Part shown: positions 45,301-55,416 of the stretch, in pieces
How positions within the stretch are numbered: position 1 is the first letter of the stretch
Layout of the letters: the number at the start of each line of letters is the position of its first letter
NCBI GenBank assembly: GCA_947650285.1
Contig: CANTFL010000037.1
Span: 204,189-268,188, forward strand
DNA: 64,000 nt
DNA from: Hyaloperonospora brassicae
Lineage: Eukaryota > Oomycota > Peronosporomycetes > Peronosporales > Peronosporaceae
Direction of reading: 5' to 3'
Made by a program: the position numbers and the translations under genes
Notes under the pieces: generated by a model
Databases searched by the model: none
What the model was told of the DNA's origin: nothing
What the model saw: the letters and a program-made list of their open reading frames with translations, nothing else

Positions 45301-47688
45301 GTGTCGTTGAATCTAACTCGGGTCACACCCGAGTTATGCCTTTTCGATGAAATTGTCGCGGCTTACGCGAACGATCCAGATTATGCGGACATTATTGCCT
45401 ATCTGCGCGCTCCCAGCGATGCTGCACTGGGAGCTCTTTCGCGAACGAAGCGTGATCACATTCAACGATACAGTATGGACGGTGATTTGCTGTTATATAG
45501 CATCGACAAATTCGATGCGCCTCGAACTGTGATTGCGAATGACTTGGATTTGCGTGCTCGTATCATCCACGAGTACCATGATGCCCCAATTGGCGGTCAT
45601 CTGGGCCGCGAAAAGACATTCGCGGCTGTCTCGCGCGACTTCTTCTGGCCCCACATGTACAAGTGGGTTCGCAACTGGGTTCGCACCTGCGAAGTATGTC
45701 AGCGCGTGAAGCCATCACCATCGTCGCAGGCACCCCTGCGACCCCTGCCAATTGCAGCTGAGGCTTGGAGCTCAGTCTCAATGGATTTTATCTTCGGGCT
45801 TGCACCAGATGGCCAAAACCGATCGGGTATTCTGGTCTTTGTCGACAGATTCAGCAAGATGACACATCTGGTGCCTGTTCATGCAACGATCACCGCGGCT
45901 GAGACCGCGGTGCACTTCATTGACACTGTGTTTCGCCATCACGGTCTTCCAGACAACATTGTCTCGGACCGTGATCCTCGTTTTACATCTGCTTTTTGGA
46001 CGTCATTGTTCGAGTTGCTTGGCACAAAGCTGCAAATGTCGACAGCAGCCCATCCGGAAACGGATGGGCAAACAGAGAGAGTTAATCGGGTCCTCGAAGA
46101 TGTTCTTCGAAGTTACGCAACGTCCTTTACAAGTTGGAGTGCGTTTTTGCCACTCGCGGAGTTTGCACTCAACAACGCGGTTCACGCGTCAACGGGGTTG
46201 ACGCCATTTTTTGCAAATTCGGCCCGTCATCCTCGTGTACCTACCCTTCTTGCCGTGGGTCAACCCACGGCTCTTCGTGGCTCCACTCTGGCGGGGGGTG
46301 ATAACGATAAACAACGATCGAGTGAAGCTCACGGTATTCTGAGCGCGAATGTTGTCAACCATTCCAAGGCGAAGTCTTCTGTTTCGACGCCACGTGACGT
46401 GGCGTCCCCGATAGCTCAATGGACTACACAGACGCTGATCGACCCTTCTTCGAGTATGCGAAACCCTAAAGCTAACTACGCGCCGATTGAATCGGCGCGA
46501 CCAATTGATGACATGGCTGTGTCAGAGTTTATACTCCAACGTCAAGCCATCACGAGGTTTGTACGCGATACTCTTCGATCTGCAGTGGATAAACAGAAAG
46601 CGAATGCAGACAAACGTGGAAGAAAGAACACGAGTACATTCAAGAAAGGTGATCGTGTATTGTTATCTACCGAAGGCCTACGAGATTCAGCAGTAACCAA
46701 TCTAGGCGCGAGCAAACTCGCGCCACGTTTCATCGGACCATTCACGGTACTCAAGGCAATCGGCGACGCATACACACTGGCCATCCCTTCGTCACTGCGA
46801 CTTCACCCGACGTTTTACGTCGGGCGGCTCAAGGAGTACCGTCCAGCTACGCTTCACGGGTTGGCTCCGTCCTCGGAGTCAAAGGCTCATAGGTCGACCT
46901 TCCCTCTCGCCTTGCTCGACGCACCAGCGACATCGGACGAGGCTGCGTCCCAGCCTGCGCGTGCCCAAGAACCTGGCGTTCCAGGTTCCGCATCCGTTCA
47001 AGCAGCTCGCGGTTCGACTGTCGAATCTCGTTCGCTGTTCTCTCAGCCCGCGCAGCTCGGTCAAGGGCAGCTTCAGCCTCCAGCTGGGCATCGACAGCCT
47101 TGTTCACAGCCGCATCTACATCGTCCTGGGCAACCAGGACGCCAGCAGTACCATCGTGAGGGTCCACCACCGCTTGTGGACGCGGAAGGCCAGAAGCGCT
47201 GGATTGTGGAGCGTTTACTGGGTCACGAGGACCCTCGTCGTGAAACGACATCGTCGCGACACCATGAGCGCGCGGTTCCAACCGCGCGCAAGTATCGTGT
47301 ACGTTGGCTCGAGTTTCCACCCGAGCAGGATACGTGGGAACCGCGCTCTTCGCTTCTTCGAGACGTTCCGGACCTCGTTCGGGCTTACGAGTCCCTGCAC
47401 ACGCTTGGTGTAGACTTGGTCGACGACCTGTGTGTTCTCGCGGTGAGCGAGAACGAGATGCACGACGACGGTGTCGTGGTGAAGTGTCACCACGACTACG
47501 AGACCGAGAGCGATTGCGAGAACGTCGTGGTGACGTTTCACCACGACGACAAGATGAAGAGCGACGACGAGAACGTTGCGAAGAGCGTGTATCGCGACGA
47601 TCACGCGAACGAGAACGTCGTGGCGATTGCACGGCACCACGACCTCGAGAACGCGAGTGGTGTCGCCAGCGTGACGCGCCACGATTAA
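42331..47688 (+). pseudogene. pol: Element 1 Pol polyprotein, interrupted by one nonsense codon
   Basis: Open from 42331 in the -1 frame to 47688 except for TAA at 44659-44661, just after RT. Order: aspartic protease with DSGA at 42523-42534 and an ILGMPWL flap partner; a repeat-rich insert (43009-43376); RT with [23 protein letters not shown] and the YFDD active site at 44407-44418; RNase H (CDASGFAIGCALMQF, TDHASLRTA, LADALSRRPD); integrase with HHCC zinc motif (HEYH...CEVC), first catalytic Asp in SMDFIFG, then SDRDPRF and TDGQTERVNRVLED; a GPFTVL-type C-terminal domain; a Gln/Pro-rich linker; a chromodomain (YRVRWLEFPPEQDTWEPRSS, about 47188-47410); and an acidic His/Asp-rich tail. All catalytic residues are present. 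The stop replaces what is probably a Leu codon by one base, so loss of function looks very recent. The last 840 bp overlap the antisense ORF. Confidence 0.9.
43009..43376 (+). repeat. Degenerate repeat in Pol between protease and RT
   Basis: In-frame, unequal units of 10-15 residues built on (D/V)EQ-x-(L/F)P occur about ten times, for example [22 protein letters not shown] and VVEQGLPHE. Adjacent units near 43011-43070 are almost identical; later ones are diverged. Confidence 0.8.
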
Positions 47689-48226
47689 CCGCAGTCTTGC
47701 GCTCCACCAAGCTGCGCTCGTACCGTCCTATCCAGAGCTGTTCATAATCGCTGAGTGGATACTCAGCGACGTGTCGTTTCCAAGCTTCGCGAGTTGGACG
47801 AGGCACCGAGTCACAGGAGTAACAAGATTCGTGCACGTGAACGTAGCAGAGTCGATCTACGTTCCAGGCGTTTTCACAGATCTTCTCGCGCAGTACACCG
47901 ATGGAATGATCGGCGTGGATATCTTCGCGATGGGCCAGCCACTGCTGAAAGTTCCTTCCGTCTTCATGCATCCGGTTCCACCGCCGGATGAACGCACACC
48001 ATGACCGCTGGAGTGACTCGTATGAGATTCCATCAAGTCTCTTTCCGCGCAACCCACGGAAACGACGGAAGTAGTCCTGCATCGTTTCGAGAGAGTCCGG
48101 AGACCGAGCTCCGGACAAGTCATACAGCGCCCAAGGGATCAGGTGCTGATCCATCACGCGGTCGACCAAACTCCCGCTGATTGTGCGCGGGAGTGCTGTT
48201 TTGTTGGCATCTGCGTCTTCAGTCAT
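46847..48226 (-). CDS. Element 1 antisense ORF: RS-rich, coiled-coil protein of unknown function
   Basis: Intact 459-codon ORF on the strand opposite gag-pol, starting 77 nt inside the 3' LTR. Codons 1-180 (48226-47689) lie where no sense gene exists; codons 181-459 overlap the Pol tail, chromodomain and linker. Residues 50-105 contain DYFRRFRGLR, SLQRSWCAFI and FQQWL; residues 187-265 are an RS-type domain with SRSRSRGDTSP-like units; residues 365-425 are predicted coiled coil (ELLERMRNLERQVL). Elements 2 and 3 encode a related antisense protein in the same relative phase, with a matching D-(F/Y)-(F/Y)...SL-x-x-(S/A)-W-x-AF-(I/V) block and a C-terminal coiled coil. Expression would need antisense transcription from the 3' LTR. 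An RNA-binding or nuclear role is inferred only from the RS region. A chance ORF is the main alternative. Confidence 0.7.
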   Translation of the reverse strand: MTEDADANKTALPRTISGSLVDRVMDQHLIPWALYDLSGARSPDSLETMQDYFRRFRGLRGKRLDGISYESLQRSWCAFIRRWNRMHEDGRNFQQWLAHREDIHADHSIGVLREKICENAWNVDRLCYVHVHESCYSCDSVPRPTREAWKRHVAEYPLSDYEQLWIGRYERSLVERKTAVNRGASRWRHHSRSRGRGAVQSPRRSRSRDRRDTRSSQRSRRRSSSCRRGETSPRRSRNRSRSRSRGDTSPRHRRRASRSRSPREHTGRRPSLHQACAGTRKPERGPERLEEAKSAVPTYPARVETRANVHDTCARLEPRAHGVATMSFHDEGPRDPVNAPQSSASGLPRPQAVVDPHDGTAGVLVAQDDVDAAVNKAVDAQLEAEAALDRAARAERTANEIRQSNRELLERMRNLERQVLGHAQAGTQPRPMSLVRRARREGRSTYEPLTPRTEPTREA

Positions 48227-48290
48227 CGTTCGGCTTGTGAGTCGTTAAAGTCTTGTGGTTGAGCACTCACGGTTGGTGAGTGCTGTCTTG

Positions 48291-48302
48291 AGAAGGGGGT
48301 GA
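48291..48302 (+). other. Element 1 polypurine tract
   Basis: GAGAAGGGGGTGA-type purine run (about 48290-48302) immediately before the 3' LTR, the expected plus-strand primer. Element 3 has AAGGGAGGGGTGA in the same position. Confidence 0.75.
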
Positions 48303-48629
48303 TGTAATGGGCCACCCCGTTACATAAGTAGTTTCGATTAAGTTTACATGTTACTTAAGTAGGGGTGTTACTTTCGAAGTAGCGAAAGTAGCACGTCGTA
48401 TATTTTAGCTGGTTTAATGGGCTCAGTACCATTATTAGCCAGTAAGATATAGACACGTAGATTGAGTGGTTCCCATGAGTCCAAGGGAACCATTCGTACT
48501 TAGGATGATTTTAAAAGACAAAATATAAACAGAGTTAAAAATACTTAACACCTAAGACTTGGGCTTTGAGCTTCCTCAAAGCGTTAGAAATAGTGTACGC
48601 TGAGTACGGGTTATTCTAGCCCCGTTACA
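48303..48629 (+). repeat. Element 1 3' LTR (327 bp)
   Basis: Identical by eye to the 5' LTR except one base near the end (CCCCGTTACA here). Followed directly by the TCCGC target duplication. Confidence 0.95.
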
Positions 48630-48683
48630 TCCGCACTCTCTTGTTTGACGTCACTGGATTGGTCTGCGAGTTCCACGTCGCGG

Positions 48684-48700
48684 ACACTTTCAAATTTGCT
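48684..48700 (+). promoter_or_regulatory. Oomycete-type core promoter (Inr plus flanking region)
   Basis: ACACTTTCAAATTTGCT matches the oomycete initiator (YCAYTYY-like) followed by the CAAATTTG flanking element. It lies about 45-60 nt upstream of an ATG at 48745, the usual spacing. It sits between elements 1 and 2. Confidence 0.6.
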
Positions 48701-48744
48701 CCCTCGTGTTCTCTACCTCCGGTCGACGACAGCATTATCCGAAG

Positions 48745-48770
48745 ATGCGCTTCTACGCGCTCACCCTCGC
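48745..48770 (+). pseudogene. Start of a host gene interrupted by element 2
   Basis: An ATG at 48745 opens MRFYALTLA, which looks like the n- and h-region of a signal peptide and resembles starts of many oomycete secreted proteins. After 26 nt the frame runs straight into the TGTAACGGGG end of element 2. With the core promoter upstream this is probably the 5' end of a secreted-protein gene split by the insertion. The rest of the gene is not identified in the window. Confidence 0.45.
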
Positions 48771-49162
48771 TGTAACGGGGCAGCCCGTTACATGGAAATT
48801 GTCATTTGAGAGATAATGACAATTAAGAATATTACGTTGAATATTCTTTTAACAATATCACCAATAGTGGTGATATTGATGGGTCGACCAAAGAGTCTGC
48901 TCATTGGTTGATATCTTGATGATATCAACCCACCAATCGCCGCAAGACGCGCGCAATGAGTGGTGAGTAGACGTCGTCATACTTATAGTTGGATTAGTAT
49001 AATTAAGTTAAGTCAAACAGAGAGACAGTAGCAAAAAGACTTAATTATATGAATACAACAGTTTTACTTTTCCCTTATCTACGCTTCCTCGTTTGCCTCG
49101 TGTACGCTTGTCGGGGTACGATACCCTTGCGTTAAGTTCACGCAAGGGTGTGCCCCGTTACA
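48771..49162 (+). repeat. Element 2 5' LTR (392 bp)
   Basis: Begins TGTAACGGGG and ends CCCCGTTACA. Built largely of hairpins: AATTGTCATT/AATGACAATT (48797-48824), AAGAATATT/AATATTCTT, ATATCACC/GGTGATAT and ACCCTTGCGT/ACGCAAGGGT. Related to but distinct from the LTRs at 56146 and 63365. Confidence 0.9.
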
Positions 49163-49206
49163 CCTGGTAGCACTTTGTAGTCCTTCCAAGCACCACAACA
49201 TCCAAC

Positions 49207-50358
49207 ATGAACATGTTGGATGGTGAAGAGACCTTTCACGCCACGCGTGAAGGGTTTAACCATTTGGGTGACATCGAATGGAGTGCGGTAGAACGAATGA
49301 GCTCTACCGTAGGCGAGTTCGCCATTAGCGCCATGTTGGAGTCTCTAGACAGAGACCAACAACATGCCGCTATAGCCAAGTTCATCCAAAATGAACTTGT
49401 CGCCGAAAGGGAGAAAGTAGCCTTGCTTCACCAGCAAGGCTCTCAACAGGCCGAGCAGTTGAGAGAACTCGGTGCTCAACATACAGAGCTGTTGAGACAG
49501 CAGCAATTCCATGCTGCTGTGGGCGGGACGGCACATGCGCGTCGTCCCGAGGTCATGAAGGTTGATATCTCCAAGTACAGTGGAGTCCCGGAGGAATCCC
49601 TGTTACTATGGTTTGTCGAAATCGACAGAGTCGTAAGGGCTCGTCGCGTCGAAGATGAGCAAATGAAACTCACATTTGCTCAGACCCACTTGGCAGGGAG
49701 TGCCAAAACTTGGTCCCTGGGACTCGAGAGTAGCGACCCAAATGTGTTTAGGTCGCTAGATGACTTCAAGTCCCGGCTCAGACAAACGTTTGAGCCGCCA
49801 CGAGCTGAGTTCAGGGCTCGTTCTGAGCTCCTGAAACTCAAGCAGGGTAAGCGTGATGTGCACGCTTACGCTCAACATATACGACTCCTCGCGAGTAGTA
49901 TAAATGCTAACCCAGTCCATGAACCCACGTTGATTACGGTGTTCATGCAAGGGCTCGCAGAGGGGCCCGTCAGGAGCCACCTGTTCCGCCTTGAGCTGAA
50001 TACGCTGGAAGATGCGATATCAGCCGCAGAACAGTAAGACTTTAGCATGAGACAGGCTCATGCTAGCTCAAACTCTTACCGTCCACCGAGACGACAAGAG
50101 ATCAGAGGTCCAGAACCAATGGACCTCTGCTATGTTGAGAGCGAGAGACCTCGCTCTTCAAACAACAAGCGATTGCAGAAGTGCAATCGCTGTCAGAAGT
50201 TAGGGCACTACGCATATGATTGTAGTGCTCCATGCCCAGTACCAAACAGTACTGAGCGAAATGGACGACCATTCGCCAAGAAGGGCAATGGGGGTGGGTC
50301 CAGCGCTGTTGCAAAGTCGCAACAGCGAAACGGACCATCAAAGAATGGACGGGGTTAG
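49207..50358 (+). pseudogene. gag: Element 2 Gag, interrupted by one nonsense codon
   Basis: 383 codons in one frame, with TAA at 50035-50037 after an AAEQ segment where element 3 reads AAEQEDYRV, so a Glu codon was probably lost. Before it are a Gln-rich coiled region (VALLHQQGSQQAEQLREL), the capsid segments LLLWFVEIDRVV and KTWSLGLESSD, and LLKLKQGKRDVHAYAQHIRLLAS. After it, the zinc knuckle CNRCQKLGHYAYDC is intact. The stop codon (50356-50358) lies at the base of the conserved AGTAGGG/CCCTACT hairpin. Confidence 0.85.
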
Positions 50359-53300
50359 TAGGGGCGGAGCGCCCTACTGATCCAGCAACATCAAGAGAAT
50401 TTTCAAATCTCTTGACGAAAGTTGCTCCTGACACACAATCATTGTGTGTCTCTGCACCTGGTGATGAGGTGTCACTCAACACCTTGAAGTTGGAAGCGAC
50501 AAATGATTTGTCGCTTCGTGCCCTAGTAGACTGTGGGGCGTCGAACAACTTTGTTCGTCGCCAGTCACTAGATGGTCGTAGGCTCAAGTTCGTTGAGCGC
50601 GACATTCCCCTCACGAGGATGACGGTGCGCCTTGCAACAGGCGCATCGATTACCGTTGAAAAACGTGTAGTAGGAATCCACTACACGTTGGAGGGCGAAC
50701 AGTACGATGATGACTTCATCGTACTAGATCTGGATGACAATTTTGATGTCATCCTGGGATTACCTTGGCTCAGAAGGTACGAGCCAAGGGTGAGCTGGCA
50801 GCATCGATCCGTAAAAATGCCTGCCACTTGTTCATCAGATGGCCATCTGATGAACATCTTGGAGCGTCCACAAGCGTGTGGATGTTCTGCGAGTGAGTGC
50901 GATGGCCTCACTTGCGGTACGGTCGTTAGCACGACTGCACAAGATCACCGTGTAGTTGATCACTACACTGTGGAGCAAGCTCCCGGCGGCTGTACAGAAG
51001 TACAGGCTGCGCCGAAGGTCTACCACTCGAATAAGTCGAGTGGACCGGGACATGGATGCATGCCTAGCGGGCAGCATCTTAGACAAAAGAAACCTGTTGC
51101 CCCCAAAGGGCAACATGGACATCCTAGGTCGACTGGAGAGTCGACCGTAGAGTATCGGTGCCTGACTGTGGTTGCACAGCCACATTCAGAAGACATCGAG
51201 GGAACAAGTCCACACGTTATTGAGGAAGAAATTCCTTAAGAGTCACTTGCTGAAAGATTAGGCCTTCATCAACCTGTGGAAGCAAGTTCCCAGGAAGAAA
51301 CCGAGACGTTGAACGTCTTGGATAATGACGGATCAAGCGTAGGCGCTTATACGCTTGATCTAATTGTGCCTCTGAAGTTAACTTCGGAGATAACTTAATT
51401 GCAAACGCTAAAACCGAAATGGTTCTTGCGTGATCTGCGTAGTGGCAAAGTCAAGCAGATCTCCAAACTCGTCACAGAGGATGAGTATGTGGCCGATATT
51501 CGGTCGGCGACAGTATTTGCTGAGAACGGACGGGTTCTCAGCAGCTCATCGATGGACGAAAGTGTTCTCGATGAGAAGACTCGGATTGAGCGATACACGT
51601 CTCAATCCTGGTAGTCACTTCAGGCAAATCCTTTGTATAAGGATTTGATCAAATTCAAGGACGTATTCCCTGAATCCGCACCTTGCGAGTTGCCTAGAAC
51701 AAAGGCACTCGACACGAGGTCGAGCTCAGACCGGGCTCGAAGTATTGTGTCATGAAGCAGTGGCCACTGCCTCGTGAACAAGTACTAGCGATCGACAAGT
51801 TCTTTGCCGATCGCTTAGCAGCGAGCCATGTGAGGGAATCAACATCCCCTCACAGCTCTCCGACCTTCTGTGTGCAAAAGGCCACTGGAGGATGGCGGAT
51901 AGTGCACGCATTCAACAACCTGAATGCTGCAACGGTACCGGCTCAGACAACGATACCGAGGAAGGACGTAATCATAGATGGTATATCAAAGCGTACCATC
52001 TCTTCGTCCATGGATCTGATGGACGGATTTAATCAGGTCCTCATGCGTGAATGGGATGTTCCGTACACAGCAGTGAGCACCACCAGCGGTATGCTGTGGG
52101 AGTGGCTAGTGATGCCACAGGGGCTGAGTAATGCCCCTGCAACATTCAACAGATGCGTTACAAATCTGTTGAGACCGGTGCGGGATTTCGCACCGAGTTA
52201 TTTCGACGATGTGTTCGTCCATAGCCGGGCTATGGACAGAAAGACGGACGTTAAAGTTCACATAACTCACGTTCGTCAAGTCCTTCAACTTATGCGCAAG
52301 CATAAGTTGTATGCCAACCTCAAGAAGTGTATATTCACGGCAATCGAAATACCACTTCTTGGGTGCATCGTCGGCAAAGACGGCGTCCGCCCTGATCCCG
52401 AAAAGATCAAGGTGATCATCGACTGGCCAGTGCCAGTCGATGTCAAGGGACTTCGGAAGTTCCTTGATTTAGCGGCGTACTTGCACAAGTACTCTCGCAA
52501 CTACGCCGAAATGACGGTACATCTTTCTTTGTTGCTCAAGAAAAATGTCAAATAGTCATGGAACGCTGAGTGTCAGCGTTCCTTTGAAAGCACCAAAAAA
52601 AGCTTGATGCAATCTCCCATCTTGGCGACAGCGGAACAGGACAGACCATTTCATGTGGTCTGTGACGCCAGTGATTTTGCAATCGGCTGTGCGTTGATGC
52701 AGTATGACACAGACGGCGCAGAGCGCTTCGTTTTCTATCAGTCGCGTCAGCTGCAAGCAGCTGAACGCAATTACTCAGTGCATGACAAGGAACTCCTTGC
52801 CATGAAGTATGCACTGGCTAAGTTCCGGGTCTATCTCTTGGGAGATAGACCGTTCGTCGTGTATACCGACCATGCGTCATTACGCACGGCCGTAAACAGC
52901 CCACACATCTCGCAGAGAATGGCGAGGTGGCTGTCCTTCTTCGCGGAGTACAATTTCTCCGTGGAGTATGAACCAGGACGACTAAACGTCGTTGCTGATG
53001 CGCTTTCGCGCCGGCCCGATTTTGAGCCGGTCGCACAATCCAACAGTGAGGATAATCCCACTGTTGCGACACTGACAGCCAGTGTTCCGTCGTCAAGCTT
53101 ACTTGACGACGTACGAAAGGCATACGCAGAAGATCTTTATCTTCTGCGATTAATGAATCATCTGGTGAATCCATCCAGTAAATTCATGAAGTATTTACCG
53201 GCTTTGGACCGATCCTCATCGGATCGGTACACAACGCGTAACGGACTGTTATATTATACAGCCGTTGACAGCGACACGTCTCGTGTCGTCGTCCTCACTC

Positions 53301-55416
53301 ATAATTATTTGCGATAAAGCATCATGTGTGAGTGTCACGATGCTCCAACAGATGGCAATCGTGGGAGAGAAAAGACTTACCTCACGGTAAGTCGTGACTT
53401 TTACTGGCCACGCCATTATCAGTTTGTCCGCAAGTACATACGTGCTTGCGAGGTTTGTCAACGGATGAAGCCTGGTCCTTCATCCCGCGCACCGTTACAG
53501 CCTCTACCGGTCCCGGCAGAATGCTGGCAGTCCGTTTCAATGAACTTCGTCTTCGGGAAACCCGAAGACGACCACAAGAATAATGGCATTCTTGTGCTCG
53601 TTTATCGGTACAGCAAGATGGTGCATCTTGCTGCAGTGCCCGAGTCCATCACGGCACCCGGCTGTGCTCGTGTCTTTCTTGAAACGATCTTTCGACTCCA
53701 CGGGTTTTCCCTTATGATCTCGTATCCGACCGTGACCCTCGGTTCACGGCGGAATTGGCAAACCGTGTTCCGTTCTCTTGGAACACGATTGAAGATGTCT
53801 ACTTCTGACCATCCGGAAACAGATGGTCAGACTGAACGCGCGAACCGTGTCCCCGAAGAGATCCTTCGATGATATGTCCAATGGTTTTCGAGTTGGAGTA
53901 AATTCCTACCCATGGTGGAATTCGCCATCAATAATTCGGTGCATGCTTACACACAGCACACACCGTTTTACGTGAATGGCCTACGACATCCACGTGTGCC
54001 CACCCTTCTAGAGTGTGAACCTTGGATAAGGGGGGAGGGACTCGCTCGAGCAAAAACCGTTTTGGCTCTTGCTCATCACGTGTCGACGCTAACGTCGTCA
54101 CGTATGATGCCGATGTCGATCAAGTCGACATCGATCAAAAAGATCACCTCAGTAATAGCGGCGACGCTATTACTGACTCGGATGATGATGACGATGCTAG
54201 TATATTCAGCATCGTCAACGATTATGCCAGCGAGGAAGAAGACAACCTCGCTGAAGAAGAGAACAATCTCTTAGCAGTGCGCACGAAGCGCACTTAAAGA
54301 CAAAACAAATGGTAAGCAGAGAACTTCCTGCTGACTCGAGAAGCGGTAGTCCGTTTCAATCAGGACTCCAGCGCAAATGCAGTGGACCGCCAGAAACGGA
54401 ACGCAGACAAGAATGGAAGAGCAAATGTTCTTTAATTTAAAGTTAATGACCTAGTAATACTGTATAAGGTAAACTTACCTGTACATGCAGTCACTAGTGT
54501 CGGCAGTAGTAAACTACTGCCGAAATACATTGGGCCATTTCGAGTGATGCATCGCAAGGGCAATGCATACACAATCGAATTGACACGTACGATGCGCACG
54601 CATCCTACGTTTCACGTGGGGCGACTCAGACTGTACTGTCAGTACGAGCCTTCTTCTTTCGATGAAGATAGCCCCCACTTTCAAGAACATCCATCAGATT
54701 CTTGCGTTCGCGCCCCAGACGGTCCGTCTGGTCGCGCAGATATAATACCTCGGAACTTAACCGAAATATCTCCCCGCGAGCTGTCGCCAGCTCGCCGAAT
54801 AGGGAGCGGACATCCCGCTCGACCTGAAGCTGCGCTGTGGCGTAATCGGCGCGGTCTCTCGCCTGATCAGCCTCGCGATACTTGCGGTTCTTCCGCACGA
54901 TATCAGTCAAAGCGTAGCGCCGGTCGCGCTCGTGCTTCAAGACATCGCGCAATTCATCGATTGCGCGATCCATCTCGTTAGGATCGAGACGGTGAGCAGA
55001 ATCATCTGGAGGAGGTCTTTCCTCCCCCACCACATCCTTTGGTGGACTCACACGGTGGTCAACGCTTTCTAGTGGAGCGTATCTTGAACCACCGTGACGA
55101 TTCAGGATCAAGGACGAGCTACCTCGTCCAGTGGCGGGGGCATCTACCCTCTTGGAATAGCTGGGAGCCCCGCTCTCAGCTGATGATGGATGTGCCCGGT
55201 ATCGTTCACCAATATGACGGGACTCATCCTATTGGTCCGAGGGACCATCGGGAAACACGCGCCCTAGGCGCTTGTAGACGGATTGCAAGTTTTCAATCGC
55301 GTCACGCATCTCAGCCGAGATGTGTGCCCTTCCCCAGGGCGAATCTAGGGAATACACGTCCCTATGTGCACGCTGCGAGTTGTCAGCACAACTCGCACAA
55401 GGGTCTCTCCAAGTGA
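50346..55416 (+). pseudogene. pol: Element 2 Pol, multiply disabled
   Basis: Fragments in several frames: protease (LVDCGASNNFVRR, with DCG in place of the usual DTG/DSG, and VILGLPWL); stops at 51237-51239, 51396-51398 and 51612-51614; a one-base deletion near 51703 relative to element 3; RT with YFDDVFVHS; TAG at 52553-52555; RNase H (CDASDFAIGCALMQYD); a TAA at 53315-53317 before the integrase zinc region (CEVCQRMKP); the first integrase Asp changed to Asn (SMNFVFG); TGA at 53870-53872; a further frameshift before the C-terminal TFHVGRLRLY segment; and a chromodomain (QRFLVERILNHRDD...WNSWEPRS, about 55060-55235). It cannot encode an active polyprotein. Confidence 0.85.

Larger units (their letters stand above)
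40944..48629 (+). mobile_element. Element 1: near-complete Ty3/gypsy chromovirus (LTR retrotransposon)
   Basis: 7686 bp. The LTRs at 40944-41270 and 48303-48629 start TGTAATGG and end GTTACA and, by my reading, differ at one base near the 3' end (A versus C). The flanks TCCGC (40939-40943) and TCCGC (48630-48634) are a perfect 5-bp target duplication, so this is a single, recent, unrearranged insertion. Internal order: PBS, gag, -1 frameshift signal, pol (protease, RT, RNase H, integrase, chromodomain), an antisense ORF, purine tract. The chromodomain after integrase places it among chromoviruses. One in-frame TAA (44659-44661) interrupts pol. The whole element is unusually rich in short hairpins. 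Confidence 0.95.

Noticed and set aside
47304..47747. Alternative-frame Arg-rich plus-strand ORF in the pol tail
   Set aside because: It is a +1 shadow of the chromodomain and tail repeats; its Arg-richness comes from the GC-rich repeat, and no second element keeps it.
50336..50378. Idea that gag-pol of element 2 uses stop-codon readthrough
   Set aside because: Pol is in a different frame from gag, so readthrough of the TAG would not reach it; frameshift-signal decay explains the arrangement better.
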